This document shows positions 25,400 through 34,848 of a DNA stretch of 64,000 bases, piece after piece (the stretch's first letter is position 1; the number at the start of each line of letters is the position of its first letter). Source of the DNA: an unidentified eubacterium SCB49. GTDB taxonomy: Bacteria > Bacteroidota > Bacteroidia > Flavobacteriales > Flavobacteriaceae. Where the stretch lies: positions 124,001 to 188,000 of the forward strand of contig ABCO01000002.1 in NCBI GenBank assembly GCA_000170815.1, read 5' to 3'. Made by a program: the position numbers and the translations under genes. The notes under the pieces are model-generated. The model was not told the origin of the DNA, did no database searches, and saw nothing but the letters and a program-made list of their open reading frames with translations.

Positions 25400-27025
25400 A
25401 TGACAAACACCACAAAATTTGAAACCCAAACAAAAGCACTTATTGACGACCTTAAAAGCGTCTGTGCTAACTATGGTTTAGGAAATGACGGAAACGAATT
25501 TAAAATTATCACACAGGTATTTTTATACAAGTTTTTAAATGATAAATATGTTTATGAGTTAAAACAACTAGAACCAGACCTGGCAAAAGCAGAAGATTTT
25601 GATGCTGCACTTAAAAAGTATAGCGATGATGATCTTGAGCTGTTAACGATGCAGATAAGTGAAAACACAGCACGCATCGCTCCTAAAAACTTGTTATCTC
25701 GATTGTTTGAACAGCAAAACAAACCTGATTTTGCAGATACTTTTGACGAAACCTTAGTAAGTGTAGCCAAAGATAATATCGATATTTTCTCGGTGCTTAC
25801 TCAAGGCGGAGAAAAAGTAGTATTATTTGAAAACCTAAGTAAATACGTTACCGATAAAAAAGATGATTTCTGTAAAGCCTTAGTAAATAAACTCGTTGGT
25901 TTTAGTTTTGAACACATATTCACACAGAAATTTGACTTTTTCGCTACTATTTTTGAATACTTAATTAAAGATTACAATAGTAATTCTGGTGGTAAATATG
26001 CAGAGTATTTTACACCTCACGCCGTAGCTAAAATTATGGCAGCTTGTTTGGTTACAGGAGACGATGTAAACAACGTGACTTGTTATGACCCAAGTGCAGG
26101 ATCGGGAACACTGTTAATGAATATTGCACACGCCATTGGCGAAGATAAGTGTACCATCTACTCACAAGACATCTCGCAAAAATCTTCTGCACTATTACGT
26201 TTAAATCTTATTTTAAACAATTTAGTTCATTCTATACAGAATATAATACAAGGAAATACCATATTAAACCCCTATCATAAACAAGACAACGGACAATTAG
26301 AACAGTTTGATTATATCGTATCCAACCCTCCTTTTAAGCTCGATTTTAGCGATTACAGCGCAGATTTAGACTCTAAAGCAAACAAAGAACGCTTTTTTGC
26401 AGGCATCCCAAAAGTTCCTGCTAAGAAGAAAGACTCAATGGCTATTTACCTGCTGTTTATACAACACATTATGCATAGTCTTACTGCAAAAGGTAAAGCC
26501 GCTATTGTAGTACCTACGGGTTTTATAACCGCACAATCTGGTATCGATAAAAAAATTAGACAAAAACTAGTAGAAAGTAAAATGCTAGCAGGTGTAGTAT
26601 CTATGCCTTCTAACATTTTTGCCACCACAGGAACCAACGTAAGTATTCTGTTTTTAGATAAAACCAATACTAAAGATGTGGTGTTGGTAGATGCTTCTAA
26701 TTTAGGAACCAAAGTAAAAGATGGTAAAAACCAAAAAACCGTTTTAAGCCCTGAAGAAGAACAACAAATTATAAATGTTTTTAATGCAAAAGAAGCTAAA
26801 GACGATTTATCGGTTGTGGTGTCTTATGACGATATAAAAGCCAAAAACTACAGCCTTAGTGCAGGACAATATTTTGAAGTTAAAATTGAATATGTTGATA
26901 TTACTGCGAAAGAATTTGCAACTAAAATGCAAGACTTTGAAAGTAATTTAGAAACACTTTTTTCAGAGTCTAACACTTTAGAAAATGAGATTCAAGAAAA
27001 TTTGAAAAGTTTGAAGTATGACTGA
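25400..27025 (+). CDS. hsdM: Type I DNA methyltransferase, M subunit
   Basis: 541 residues. The N-terminal helical domain (about 1-170) is followed by the N6-adenine methyltransferase fold: motif I DPSAGSGTLL (230-239) binds AdoMet and NPPF (309-312) is the catalytic motif IV. It protects host sites and, with HsdS, forms the modification complex. Starts 8 bp after hsdR; the last 8 bases overlap hsdS. All catalytic motifs present, normal length for a compact HsdM. Confidence 0.95.
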   Translation: MTNTTKFETQTKALIDDLKSVCANYGLGNDGNEFKIITQVFLYKFLNDKYVYELKQLEPDLAKAEDFDAALKKYSDDDLELLTMQISENTARIAPKNLLSRLFEQQNKPDFADTFDETLVSVAKDNIDIFSVLTQGGEKVVLFENLSKYVTDKKDDFCKALVNKLVGFSFEHIFTQKFDFFATIFEYLIKDYNSNSGGKYAEYFTPHAVAKIMAACLVTGDDVNNVTCYDPSAGSGTLLMNIAHAIGEDKCTIYSQDISQKSSALLRLNLILNNLVHSIQNIIQGNTILNPYHKQDNGQLEQFDYIVSNPPFKLDFSDYSADLDSKANKERFFAGIPKVPAKKKDSMAIYLLFIQHIMHSLTAKGKAAIVVPTGFITAQSGIDKKIRQKLVESKMLAGVVSMPSNIFATTGTNVSILFLDKTNTKDVVLVDASNLGTKVKDGKNQKTVLSPEEEQQIINVFNAKEAKDDLSVVVSYDDIKAKNYSLSAGQYFEVKIEYVDITAKEFATKMQDFESNLETLFSESNTLENEIQENLKSLKYD

Positions 27026-28265
27026 ATTTAAGCTAAAAGACTTACTCGAAATAAAAAACGGTAGAGATTATAAGCATTTATCAGAAGGCGATATACCTGT
27101 TTATGGTAGTGGAGGATTAATGAGATATGTAGATGAATCACTTTACCAAGGTGAAAGTATATTATTACCTAGAAAAGGAACTTTAAGCAACATTCAATAC
27201 GTAAATGAATCTTTTTGGACAGTTGATACTATATACTATTCTATAATTGATAAGAGTAAAACAGAGCCTTATTATTTATACCGCTATTTAACTTTATTAG
27301 ATTTAGAACATCTTAATTCTGGAACAGGAGTACCTAGTATGACATTTGGTGCTTATTATGATATTCCGATAAAACTACCAAACCTTTCAACCCAAAAACA
27401 AATAGCCAAAGTTCTTTCCGATTTAGACGCTAAAATAGAAGTCAACAACAACATAAACCAAGAATTAGAAGCGATGGCAAAAACACTGTACGATTATTGG
27501 TTTGTACAGTTTGATTTTCCAGATGTTAATGGTAATCCTTATAAATCGTCTGGTGGTGCCATGGTTTTTAATGAGGCGTTGAAGCGGGAGATTCCTGAGG
27601 GTTGGGGAGATGGAGTTTTTGAGGATGTAGCTAATATAATTGGAGGGAGCACACCTTCAAAGGCAGATTCAGCAAACTTCACTACAGAAGATGGAATTCC
27701 TTGGATTACTCCAAAAGATTTATCAAATAACAAAGGAAAGAAATACATTACTCGTGGAGAGTACGATGTTACAGAACAAGGCATAAAAAAAAGCTCTCTT
27801 AAGTTAATGCCCTCTGGGACTGTTTTACTAAGTTCTAGAGCACCAATTGGATACTTAGCAATAGCAAGAGAGACTGTCACAACTAATCAAGGATTTAAAT
27901 CCTTTGAACCAAAAAGTTATTTTACTTCGGAATTTCTTTACTATCAAATTAAGAATAAGATACCGTTGATTGAAGCTCGTTCTGGTGGTTCTACATTTAA
28001 AGAGGTTTCTGCATCAACTTTGAAAACTATTAAAATAATTACACCTCCAGAGAAGGTTATTAAAATATATCAAACTACTGCTAAACCTATTTTTAACAAG
28101 CAAAATCTTCTTGAAAAAGAAAACCAAAAGCTTTCCGAGCTTCGAGATTGGTTATTGCCTATGTTAATGAATGGGCAGGTTACTGTTGGGGCAATGAAAT
28201 CGAATTATGAAGGTAGTGGCTTGGGGTTGGTTGCTGAGGATAATACTAAATATGGAGAGAAATGA
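27018..28265 (+). CDS. hsdS: Type I specificity subunit
   Basis: 415 residues with the two-TRD layout. TRD1 spans about 1-135. A central conserved coiled coil contains KQIAKVLSDLDAKIEVNNNINQ-like sequence and ends in LYDYWFVQFDFP (about 135-175). TRD2 spans about 190-355, and a second conserved helix region is NQKLSELRDWLLPML (about 370-390). The pair of TRDs reads a bipartite DNA site. Its last about 150 bp occur two more times: in the scar at 10190-10352 and, shortened, at 28943-29050. The stop TGA overlaps the next ATG (ATGA). Confidence 0.93.
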   Translation: MTEFKLKDLLEIKNGRDYKHLSEGDIPVYGSGGLMRYVDESLYQGESILLPRKGTLSNIQYVNESFWTVDTIYYSIIDKSKTEPYYLYRYLTLLDLEHLNSGTGVPSMTFGAYYDIPIKLPNLSTQKQIAKVLSDLDAKIEVNNNINQELEAMAKTLYDYWFVQFDFPDVNGNPYKSSGGAMVFNEALKREIPEGWGDGVFEDVANIIGGSTPSKADSANFTTEDGIPWITPKDLSNNKGKKYITRGEYDVTEQGIKKSSLKLMPSGTVLLSSRAPIGYLAIARETVTTNQGFKSFEPKSYFTSEFLYYQIKNKIPLIEARSGGSTFKEVSASTLKTIKIITPPEKVIKIYQTTAKPIFNKQNLLEKENQKLSELRDWLLPMLMNGQVTVGAMKSNYEGSGLGLVAEDNTKYGEK

Positions 28266-28939
28266 AGTTAAGAGATAATTTTCCAACAACTAAAGAAGAT
28301 TCAAAAAGCTTTGATGTTGAATTTCGTGATGAAGTAGGTGTATTTAAAGTTTTTCAATCTGAAGATAACCATTCATTATCAGCAATAGAGAAAATGATAG
28401 ATCAAGTCAACACGTTTTTGAAAAAAAATGGTTACGATTCTATTTCGCCTATAGAGTTTGTAAAAAATGACTTTAGTTATGAATCTGATGATGAAATCGT
28501 GTCATTAAGTAAAGACGGTTATTTAGAAGAGTTTGTGCTTTTCATTGAAAGAGAGAACTACATAAACTTAAATAAAGATACCATAGTTCTTTTGCAAGAA
28601 TTTTTTAAAAACTTAAAAAGCAAAGCAATAGGATACAGTCCTGCAAGACATTTACATACAGTTTTAGAAGAAATAAATGCATTGCCAAGGCAACCAAAAC
28701 AGAATACTTTTATAGCATTTGAGCAAGAAAATGACACGTATTATGTCGCCTTTTCAAGCTACAAAATGGAGTTTTCTAAATATGTTGATGATTTTGAAAG
28801 TTATGAAGCGTATCGCTTTTCTTATGAATTTAGTGGCTATACCGATGTAGTGGGTAATTTTGATCAATTTAGAGAAGAGTTATTAAATGCATTAAACAAT
28901 GTAAAGGTTACAGATATATCTATAAGTGATGAAGAATAA
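28262..28939 (+). CDS. Hypothetical 225-residue protein coupled to hsdS
   Basis: 225 residues, acidic, no signal or membrane segment. The N-terminus is helical; the C-terminal third has alternating aromatic beta pattern (TFIAFEQENDTYYVAFSSYKMEF) and an acidic end. Not recognised. The ATG overlaps the hsdS stop by 4 bp, so expression is coupled. It is bracketed by two copies of the hsdS tail (28120-28265 and 28943-29050), and its first codons are also preserved in the collapsed copy at 10348. It therefore travelled with the hsd operon and is probably an accessory of it. Confidence 0.6.
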   Translation: MKLRDNFPTTKEDSKSFDVEFRDEVGVFKVFQSEDNHSLSAIEKMIDQVNTFLKKNGYDSISPIEFVKNDFSYESDDEIVSLSKDGYLEEFVLFIERENYINLNKDTIVLLQEFFKNLKSKAIGYSPARHLHTVLEEINALPRQPKQNTFIAFEQENDTYYVAFSSYKMEFSKYVDDFESYEAYRFSYEFSGYTDVVGNFDQFREELLNALNNVKVTDISISDEE

Positions 28940-28942
28940 GTA

Positions 28943-29050
28943 GCTTCGAGATTGGTTATTGCCTATGTTAATGAATAGGCAGTTTACTACTGGGGCAATG
29001 AAATCGAATTATGAAGGTAGTAGCTTGGAGATGGTTGCTGAGGATGGGGT
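28943..29050 (+). repeat. Orphan copy of the hsdS 3' end
   Basis: GCTTCGAGATTGGTTATTGC onward repeats the end of hsdS (28138-28240) with a few changes, including a TAG in the GQV position and loss of the reading frame's end. It lies between the 225-residue gene and the next gene and has no complete frame. Confidence 0.8.
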
Positions 29051-29071
29051 TAAATATGACAAAAGTTAGTT

Positions 29072-29866
29072 ATGGGAGATATAGATGTAGTGAATATTTG
29101 TGAAAAGGTTTTAGAGCGTTTAGATACAGTAGATTATGAAAAGTTTGATGATAAGAGAATAGTTAATAAAAATATTCCTTTAGATTTAAACAGACAGCTT
29201 ATTTTTCCATTGAAAATTCAAGGAAAAGAACTTAATCAAGTTGATAGAATTTCAGAGCAAGAACTTCGACAATTATTTATTGAAGAGTTTAAGACAACAC
29301 ACTTAGATTTATTTTACTCTATTGAAACACCAACCCAAGAAAAATATAAGTTTGGTGAAGTTTACAATGACATAAAAGTTAGTAAAAAAGGGCAATCTGC
29401 ATTGCTTGACATGTGTGTTTTTAATAGAGAAAAAGAAGAGTATAACCGAATTTTAAATATAGAATTTAAACACCAAAATGCAGCTCTTAAAAACATTGCA
29501 AAAGATGTATTGAAGTTAATGCGTGAAAAGCAAAATGGTGCTTTTATTCTTTTGTTGAATAATACTCAAAAAGGTAATGCTAGAGGCACCCTATGGAATA
29601 AAAAAGATACTGGCATGCTTGATAAGTTACACAAATCTTTTCGCGATTTTAGTACACATTGGAATGGAGAAACTAAATATATACAACTGGTGATAATGTC
29701 TTTAAGTCAAAACAAGTTAATACATCAAAAAATAACAAAAACAGATTTGATTAATCTTGAGAGTATCTTTTTCACAAAAGATGGTTGCGGTGATATTAAT
29801 GATATTAAAGGTAATGGGTGGGGAAGTTTAGGTGTTGAAGTTGAGCTTGGGTTTAAGTTAGTTTAA
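29072..29866 (+). CDS. PD-(D/E)XK-like hypothetical protein
   Basis: 264 residues, soluble. The middle shows D113 (SALLDMCVF) and E131-x-K133 (LNIEFKHQN) separated by a short hairpin-like stretch, the usual spacing of a PD-(D/E)XK nuclease core, with preceding Glu residues (EEF near 71). The rest is helix-rich and not recognised. It begins 22 bp after the orphan hsdS tail and ends 59 bp before the reverse transcriptase, so it may be an accessory of either system. Restriction-like activity is inferred from the motif alone. Confidence 0.55.
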   Translation: MGDIDVVNICEKVLERLDTVDYEKFDDKRIVNKNIPLDLNRQLIFPLKIQGKELNQVDRISEQELRQLFIEEFKTTHLDLFYSIETPTQEKYKFGEVYNDIKVSKKGQSALLDMCVFNREKEEYNRILNIEFKHQNAALKNIAKDVLKLMREKQNGAFILLLNNTQKGNARGTLWNKKDTGMLDKLHKSFRDFSTHWNGETKYIQLVIMSLSQNKLIHQKITKTDLINLESIFFTKDGCGDINDIKGNGWGSLGVEVELGFKLV

Positions 29867-29910
29867 ACCTACGGAGACGCAATATATGGTTGGGTTAATC
29901 AAAGAAATAA

Positions 29911-29926
29911 TATATATATATATATA
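29911..29926 (+). repeat. (TA)8 tract running into the start codon of the RT gene
   Basis: Eight TA units end in the A of the ATG at 29926-29928. No Shine-Dalgarno sequence is seen. A dinucleotide tract at this place can change length by slippage and alter translation or promoter spacing without touching the coding frame. Confidence 0.7.
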
Positions 29927-32919
29927 TGGCTAATTATAATAGGAAACAAATAGACATTGCATACAGAAAATTAAAGAGCTATGTATATTATGATAATTTT
30001 TCTTTATTGCTTAGACAACAATTAGCCCATTTTGAATCTGGAGATGATTTTGACGGAAGGCTTGATGCTTTATCAAAAGCGTTGTCAAATCCAGCGAAGA
30101 ATAAAAAATATTTTAAAAATTTACTATCAAGTATCGATTACTATACTGCCCCAAAAAAGTTTTCGCCTATTCGAAGTGAGAAACAGCTGGTTATAAGCAA
30201 TAATTTTACAGCCTCTAATTACAAACTCAGCAAAGTTAATTATTTTATTCAAGCTTCAGTTGAAATCCATTTAATCTCTATACTTTGGATACTGTATGAA
30301 GGCTATTCATTACACAAAATGTACAGTAAGAATAATTACGCCTATAATTTAGAGCTTGAAAGTGGTAATGGGGAGGTTGTTGATGGGTTAAGACTGTTTA
30401 AACCATACTTTGAACAATATCAAAAATGGCGGGATAATGGTATTGAAATGGCTAAAAACATACTTGATGAGGACATTGACGTAGTCATTTTATCTATCGA
30501 TATAAAAGAGTACTATTATAATATTAACATCGATAAAGTATTTCAAGATAAGCTGAGTAAAGACATAAAGGGAAGTCTAAATAAAAGAAAATTGTTTTTC
30601 ACAGATTTATTGTTTGATATTATGAGGGCTTATCAAAAAATCTGTCCACATGATTCTAATAATATATTACCAATAGGTTTACTTTCTTCTGGAATTTTAG
30701 CAAATTATTATCTTAAAGATTTTGACGAGGAGATTAAAAGTGAACTTGCTCCAGCTTATTATGGAAGATATGTTGATGATATACAAATAGTATTGTCTAA
30801 TACGAAGTTAGACTTTGATAGTTCATCGAATGATTCAAATGTGATTGACAAGTATTTAAACAAATTTTTAGTTAAACAAAACCTTTTTTCTCAAAATGAA
30901 ACGGACAAATCTTTTTGCTACAATAAACTTCCAAAAATAAAAATTCAACAAGATAAAATTCTTTTATATGCTTTTGAGAGTAAGGAGTCAAAAGCCGTTC
31001 TTGAAATGTTTAAAAGAAGAATTGAACAGAATAGCAGTGCTTTTTGGTTCTTACCAGCTGAAAGTGATATTACAAATGATTTTGACGACAGTGTTTACGA
31101 ACTTTCTTATTCAGATACTGTAAACAAATTAAGGAGTGTTCAGGGTATAAATCAAAGTAAATATGGTGCTGCCGTTTTTTTGGCGAAGAAGATTAAAGTA
31201 AGTTTATTAAGTGACAAAAATGATGATGACGAAACGAAAAAACAAATATTGACTTTTTTTAAAGGTATTGTCAGTTTAGAATTTGCTGCTTCTTGGGAAA
31301 AAGTACTTACATATTTCGTAATAATTGATGATAGAGAATCTTTCTGGGAATTTTTTAAAGAAATCTCTATGAATATAAACAAAGTCACATCTGGAGATAT
31401 AGCTGTTGATAAAAGGGATATTGTAGACGTTAAAGAGTACTTAATTATTTATTTAGAAAATTGTTGTGCTTTAGCAACAGCATTGAACCCATCGTTTGTT
31501 GATGATGATTGGTGGTCTTCAAAAAAACAATCTATAAAATCAAGAAAATTAAAGAACTCTTTCGAATATCACGGCGAAATTAATGCTATTAAGAGAGCTT
31601 ATATTGCTTCTAATCTTTTAAGAAACAATTTTATTATTAGCCCACTGCTGAATTATCTGAAACTAACAGCATTAAATTCTGACAAATTAAATTTCACAAA
31701 ACAAGAAGGGTTAAGAAAAATAAAATTTAGTTTAGAAGATTTGGAGTTTGATGATTTCAAAATTAAATATGCACCAAGATTCATATATTTCTTTGAATTT
31801 AATCTTTGTTTCCTTCTAAAAGAAATTTTAAAATATTACAAAAAAGATATTAGATTTGAAAAAATGGATTTGTTTTTTGAAAAGAATGAACAAGTCATTT
31901 ATGATAAAATATTTGATGTTTTCTTCAAAACAAACTACCAACATCGTTTATCAATTACTCCTAGAAATTTAAACTTCCAGAAAGAAAAGTTAAAGAAAAA
32001 CTATTTTAAGATTACCGAGGGCTCAAATTTAAATGATAATATAGGTTATAATAATTTTAATGTTCCATTCAGTGGAAGCAATGTAGATAGATTTAAGGTT
32101 GCTATTGCAAATACAACAGTTAATTTGCAAGACATTAAAGATTCAATCTTTGAAAAACCAAATACAGCAATTAAAAGAAGGAAGAAATTTATTGGTTTAT
32201 TAAATGCTGCGGAAAAAGAAAAAACAGATGCCTTAATTCTTCCAGAAGTTAGTGTACCCTATTCTTGGTTACCAATATTATCTGATGAATCGAGAAGAAA
32301 GCAACGACTAATTGTCGCAGGTTTAGAACATCTAAGCATTGGGCGAAAAACATTTAATCTGCTAGTAACTTGTTTACCTTTAGAACATAATGGAATTAAA
32401 GACGCGATAATAAATCTTCGGCTAAAATACCACTATTCTCCAGGTGAATCTAAAATCATTAAGGAACAAAGACGTATAATACCTAAAACTAATTTTGTGC
32501 TTTATAATCTTTTCAAATGGCGAGGCGTTCATTTTTCGAACTATAATTGTTACGAATTAGCCGACATTTACCATAGATCATTATTTAAGGGTAAAGTAGA
32601 TATTCTGATAGCTTCGGAATACAATCAAGATGTAAATTACTTTTCAAATATTGCTGAAAGTGTATCACGAGATATTCATTGCGTTTTTATACAAGTAAAC
32701 ACATCAGATTATGGAGATTCAAGAATTACATTACCAAAAAAAACAGCATTAAAAGATATCCTTAGATTAAAAGGTGGCGAAAACGATGTTATTTTAACAA
32801 GCAGCCTAAATATAAGAGAATTAAGAAATTTTCAAAAAATTTCCGTCCAATATCAAGATACTCGAAAATATAAAAACACTCCGCCTGATTTTGATCACGA
32901 TAGTGTAGAAGAAAGATAA
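29926..32919 (+). CDS. drt1: Reverse transcriptase-nitrilase fusion (DRT type 1)
   Basis: 997 residues. The first half is a reverse transcriptase of the UG group: motif A VILSIDIKEYYYNI (D192), motif B LPIGLLSSGILANYYL, and the catalytic box YVDD (282-285), with a long helical thumb region following. The last about 270 residues are a C-N hydrolase (nitrilase) domain: LILPEVSVP (E774), a lysine region RLKYHY (K834 is my best guess) and NCYELAD (C875), giving the Glu-Lys-Cys triad. This fusion defines UG1/DRT type 1 phage-defence proteins. It heads a run of tightly packed defence genes up to mcrC. Fold and family sure; activity of the nitrilase is inferred from intact residues. No retron-like ncRNA fits in the 59-bp gap upstream. 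Confidence 0.9.
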   Translation: MANYNRKQIDIAYRKLKSYVYYDNFSLLLRQQLAHFESGDDFDGRLDALSKALSNPAKNKKYFKNLLSSIDYYTAPKKFSPIRSEKQLVISNNFTASNYKLSKVNYFIQASVEIHLISILWILYEGYSLHKMYSKNNYAYNLELESGNGEVVDGLRLFKPYFEQYQKWRDNGIEMAKNILDEDIDVVILSIDIKEYYYNINIDKVFQDKLSKDIKGSLNKRKLFFTDLLFDIMRAYQKICPHDSNNILPIGLLSSGILANYYLKDFDEEIKSELAPAYYGRYVDDIQIVLSNTKLDFDSSSNDSNVIDKYLNKFLVKQNLFSQNETDKSFCYNKLPKIKIQQDKILLYAFESKESKAVLEMFKRRIEQNSSAFWFLPAESDITNDFDDSVYELSYSDTVNKLRSVQGINQSKYGAAVFLAKKIKVSLLSDKNDDDETKKQILTFFKGIVSLEFAASWEKVLTYFVIIDDRESFWEFFKEISMNINKVTSGDIAVDKRDIVDVKEYLIIYLENCCALATALNPSFVDDDWWSSKKQSIKSRKLKNSFEYHGEINAIKRAYIASNLLRNNFIISPLLNYLKLTALNSDKLNFTKQEGLRKIKFSLEDLEFDDFKIKYAPRFIYFFEFNLCFLLKEILKYYKKDIRFEKMDLFFEKNEQVIYDKIFDVFFKTNYQHRLSITPRNLNFQKEKLKKNYFKITEGSNLNDNIGYNNFNVPFSGSNVDRFKVAIANTTVNLQDIKDSIFEKPNTAIKRRKKFIGLLNAAEKEKTDALILPEVSVPYSWLPILSDESRRKQRLIVAGLEHLSIGRKTFNLLVTCLPLEHNGIKDAIINLRLKYHYSPGESKIIKEQRRIIPKTNFVLYNLFKWRGVHFSNYNCYELADIYHRSLFKGKVDILIASEYNQDVNYFSNIAESVSRDIHCVFIQVNTSDYGDSRITLPKKTALKDILRLKGGENDVILTSSLNIRELRNFQKISVQYQDTRKYKNTPPDFDHDSVEER

Positions 32920-32976
32920 AAACACCTTCTAAGCATCCTTTAAAACAACATAATAAACATACCGAGGAGAGAAAAT

Positions 32977-34848
32977 ATGAGTTTAACAATAACTAATGAG
33001 CGTCATTTTAGACAGAAAAAGATTAAAAAATTAAAAAATCACACTTTTGTAGTTGAAGATTACCAACGTGGTTATAAATGGGACTTTAATCAAGTACTTG
33101 ACTTACTTAAAGATATAAATGAATTCAATACATTAAATACACTTAACTCCTATTGTTTGCAACCTGTCGCAGTTAAGAAAATAGGTGATAATAACAAATA
33201 TGAGTTAGTTGATGGTCAACAACGATTAACAACAATTTATATCATTTTAAAAATTTGTGGGTTAGATAATTTTTTTAAGATTGATTATAAAACACGACCA
33301 GAGAGCAGAATATTTTTAGAGAACATCAATAGTTTCCCAGAATATAATTTTGATTTATGGGAAGATAATTCTGTTGATGTAATAGAAAAAAAACTAAATA
33401 AATGTTGGAGTGATTTTATTCAAGATAAAAAAAATGAAGAATCTAATATAGTGAATTATGATAATGTGGATAATTATCATTTTTTCCAAGCAGCATTAGT
33501 TATTAGAAGTTTTTTTGAGAAAAAAGAAAACGACAAAAGCGAATTTCTAAATAAACTCAAAGATAAGGTTAAGGTTATTTGGTATCAAGACCCAACAGAA
33601 CAATCTGCAAATTCTTTATTTAAGAATCTTAATTCTGGAAAAATACGATTATCAGCTTCAGACCTAATTAAAGCACTATTTATTCTAGATTTAGAAAAAA
33701 AACATGAGCTACCATTTCAAATCGAGTTCGAACAAAATAAACTCGCTAGTGAATGGGATGAAATAGAACAACAATTACATGACCCAAAATTCTGGAGCTT
33801 CATTATAGGAAACACTACCCGCAACTATGGTGATAGCCGAATAGGATATTTATTTGAAATCCTCACAGATACGCTACAACATAAAAATATTTATGAATGT
33901 TACCGGAGTTATTCAAAATTAGATAAAGAAGGGGCCCTCGACTGGAAAACCGTAACAAACTTATTTTTTACTCTTAAAGAATGGTATAGTGAAGTACAAA
34001 CATATCATAGGATAGGTTTTTTAATGCGTCAAAATATTAAGAAATGGAAAACATTAAGGGAAATTTATGAAGCTTACATTTGTGCAAGTGACAAATCCGC
34101 TTTTGAAGATGTTTTAGAAAAAAGTATAGTAACACTTTTTAACGAGACAAAAATTACAAAAGAAATTACAACCTCTATTTACGATCTTGATGTTTTAAAT
34201 TATCACAACCTTACAGAAGTTAGAAATTTACTCGTAATGCTAAATATTTTAACCTATGAACGAATAATGCCAGACTATAGAATTGATTTTGAGCAGTTTT
34301 ATGGTGGCCAATGGAGTGTTGAACATATACAACCGCAAAACCCTAAGGATATTGATTTCGATGATATAGATGAATATCTTTCTGAGATTAATTTATCAAT
34401 TGAAGCGTATAAAAATGAAGATATGGAACTAGTAAAATTAATTAAAATAGAATTTGATGAATTATTAAAAATAAAAAAAGGTGTTTCTTCATCAAAAGAA
34501 AAAAGAGATTACTTAACCAGTTTTAATACGTTTATGAGTGAAAAAATAACGCCCCTTTTCAAGCTTCACGGTATTGGTAATTTAGCACTATTACGTTCTG
34601 ATGATAATAGTAGTTTAGGCAATAAAACCTTTATGAAAAAAAGAAAGAAGATATCAGATGTATTTGATACTGTAAAATCATCAGGTAAATTTATTCCTAT
34701 TGCTACACTACAAGTTTTTACAAAATTTTATACAAAAGAAAAAGTTCAATTAAAATTCTGGAGTCAACAAGACTCTTTAGACTATAAAAATAGTATCGCC
34801 GAAATAATGAAAAATTATTTACCTAAAAAAGAAGTTGAAAATGTATAA
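32977..34848 (+). CDS. DUF262-DUF1524 protein (GmrSD-like)
   Basis: 623 residues. DUF262 N-terminus with VEDYQRGYKW (26-35) and DGQQRLTT (79-86); a long helical middle; DUF1524-type nuclease near 445-590 with WSVEHIQPQNP (H-x-x-P) and GIGNLALL...SSLGNKTF. It differs strongly from the protein at 12686 in sequence but has the same plan. Members cut modified DNA or nick DNA after nucleotide binding. It lies 57 bp after the RT-nitrilase and overlaps the next DUF262 gene by 8 bp, so the two DUF262 proteins are made together. Confidence 0.87.
   Translation: MSLTITNERHFRQKKIKKLKNHTFVVEDYQRGYKWDFNQVLDLLKDINEFNTLNTLNSYCLQPVAVKKIGDNNKYELVDGQQRLTTIYIILKICGLDNFFKIDYKTRPESRIFLENINSFPEYNFDLWEDNSVDVIEKKLNKCWSDFIQDKKNEESNIVNYDNVDNYHFFQAALVIRSFFEKKENDKSEFLNKLKDKVKVIWYQDPTEQSANSLFKNLNSGKIRLSASDLIKALFILDLEKKHELPFQIEFEQNKLASEWDEIEQQLHDPKFWSFIIGNTTRNYGDSRIGYLFEILTDTLQHKNIYECYRSYSKLDKEGALDWKTVTNLFFTLKEWYSEVQTYHRIGFLMRQNIKKWKTLREIYEAYICASDKSAFEDVLEKSIVTLFNETKITKEITTSIYDLDVLNYHNLTEVRNLLVMLNILTYERIMPDYRIDFEQFYGGQWSVEHIQPQNPKDIDFDDIDEYLSEINLSIEAYKNEDMELVKLIKIEFDELLKIKKGVSSSKEKRDYLTSFNTFMSEKITPLFKLHGIGNLALLRSDDNSSLGNKTFMKKRKKISDVFDTVKSSGKFIPIATLQVFTKFYTKEKVQLKFWSQQDSLDYKNSIAEIMKNYLPKKEVENV

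Noticed and set aside
29867..29925. Retron msr-msd noncoding RNA before the reverse transcriptase
   Set aside because: The gap is only 59 bp and no inverted repeats are seen; the RT is of the UG1/nitrilase type, not a retron RT.
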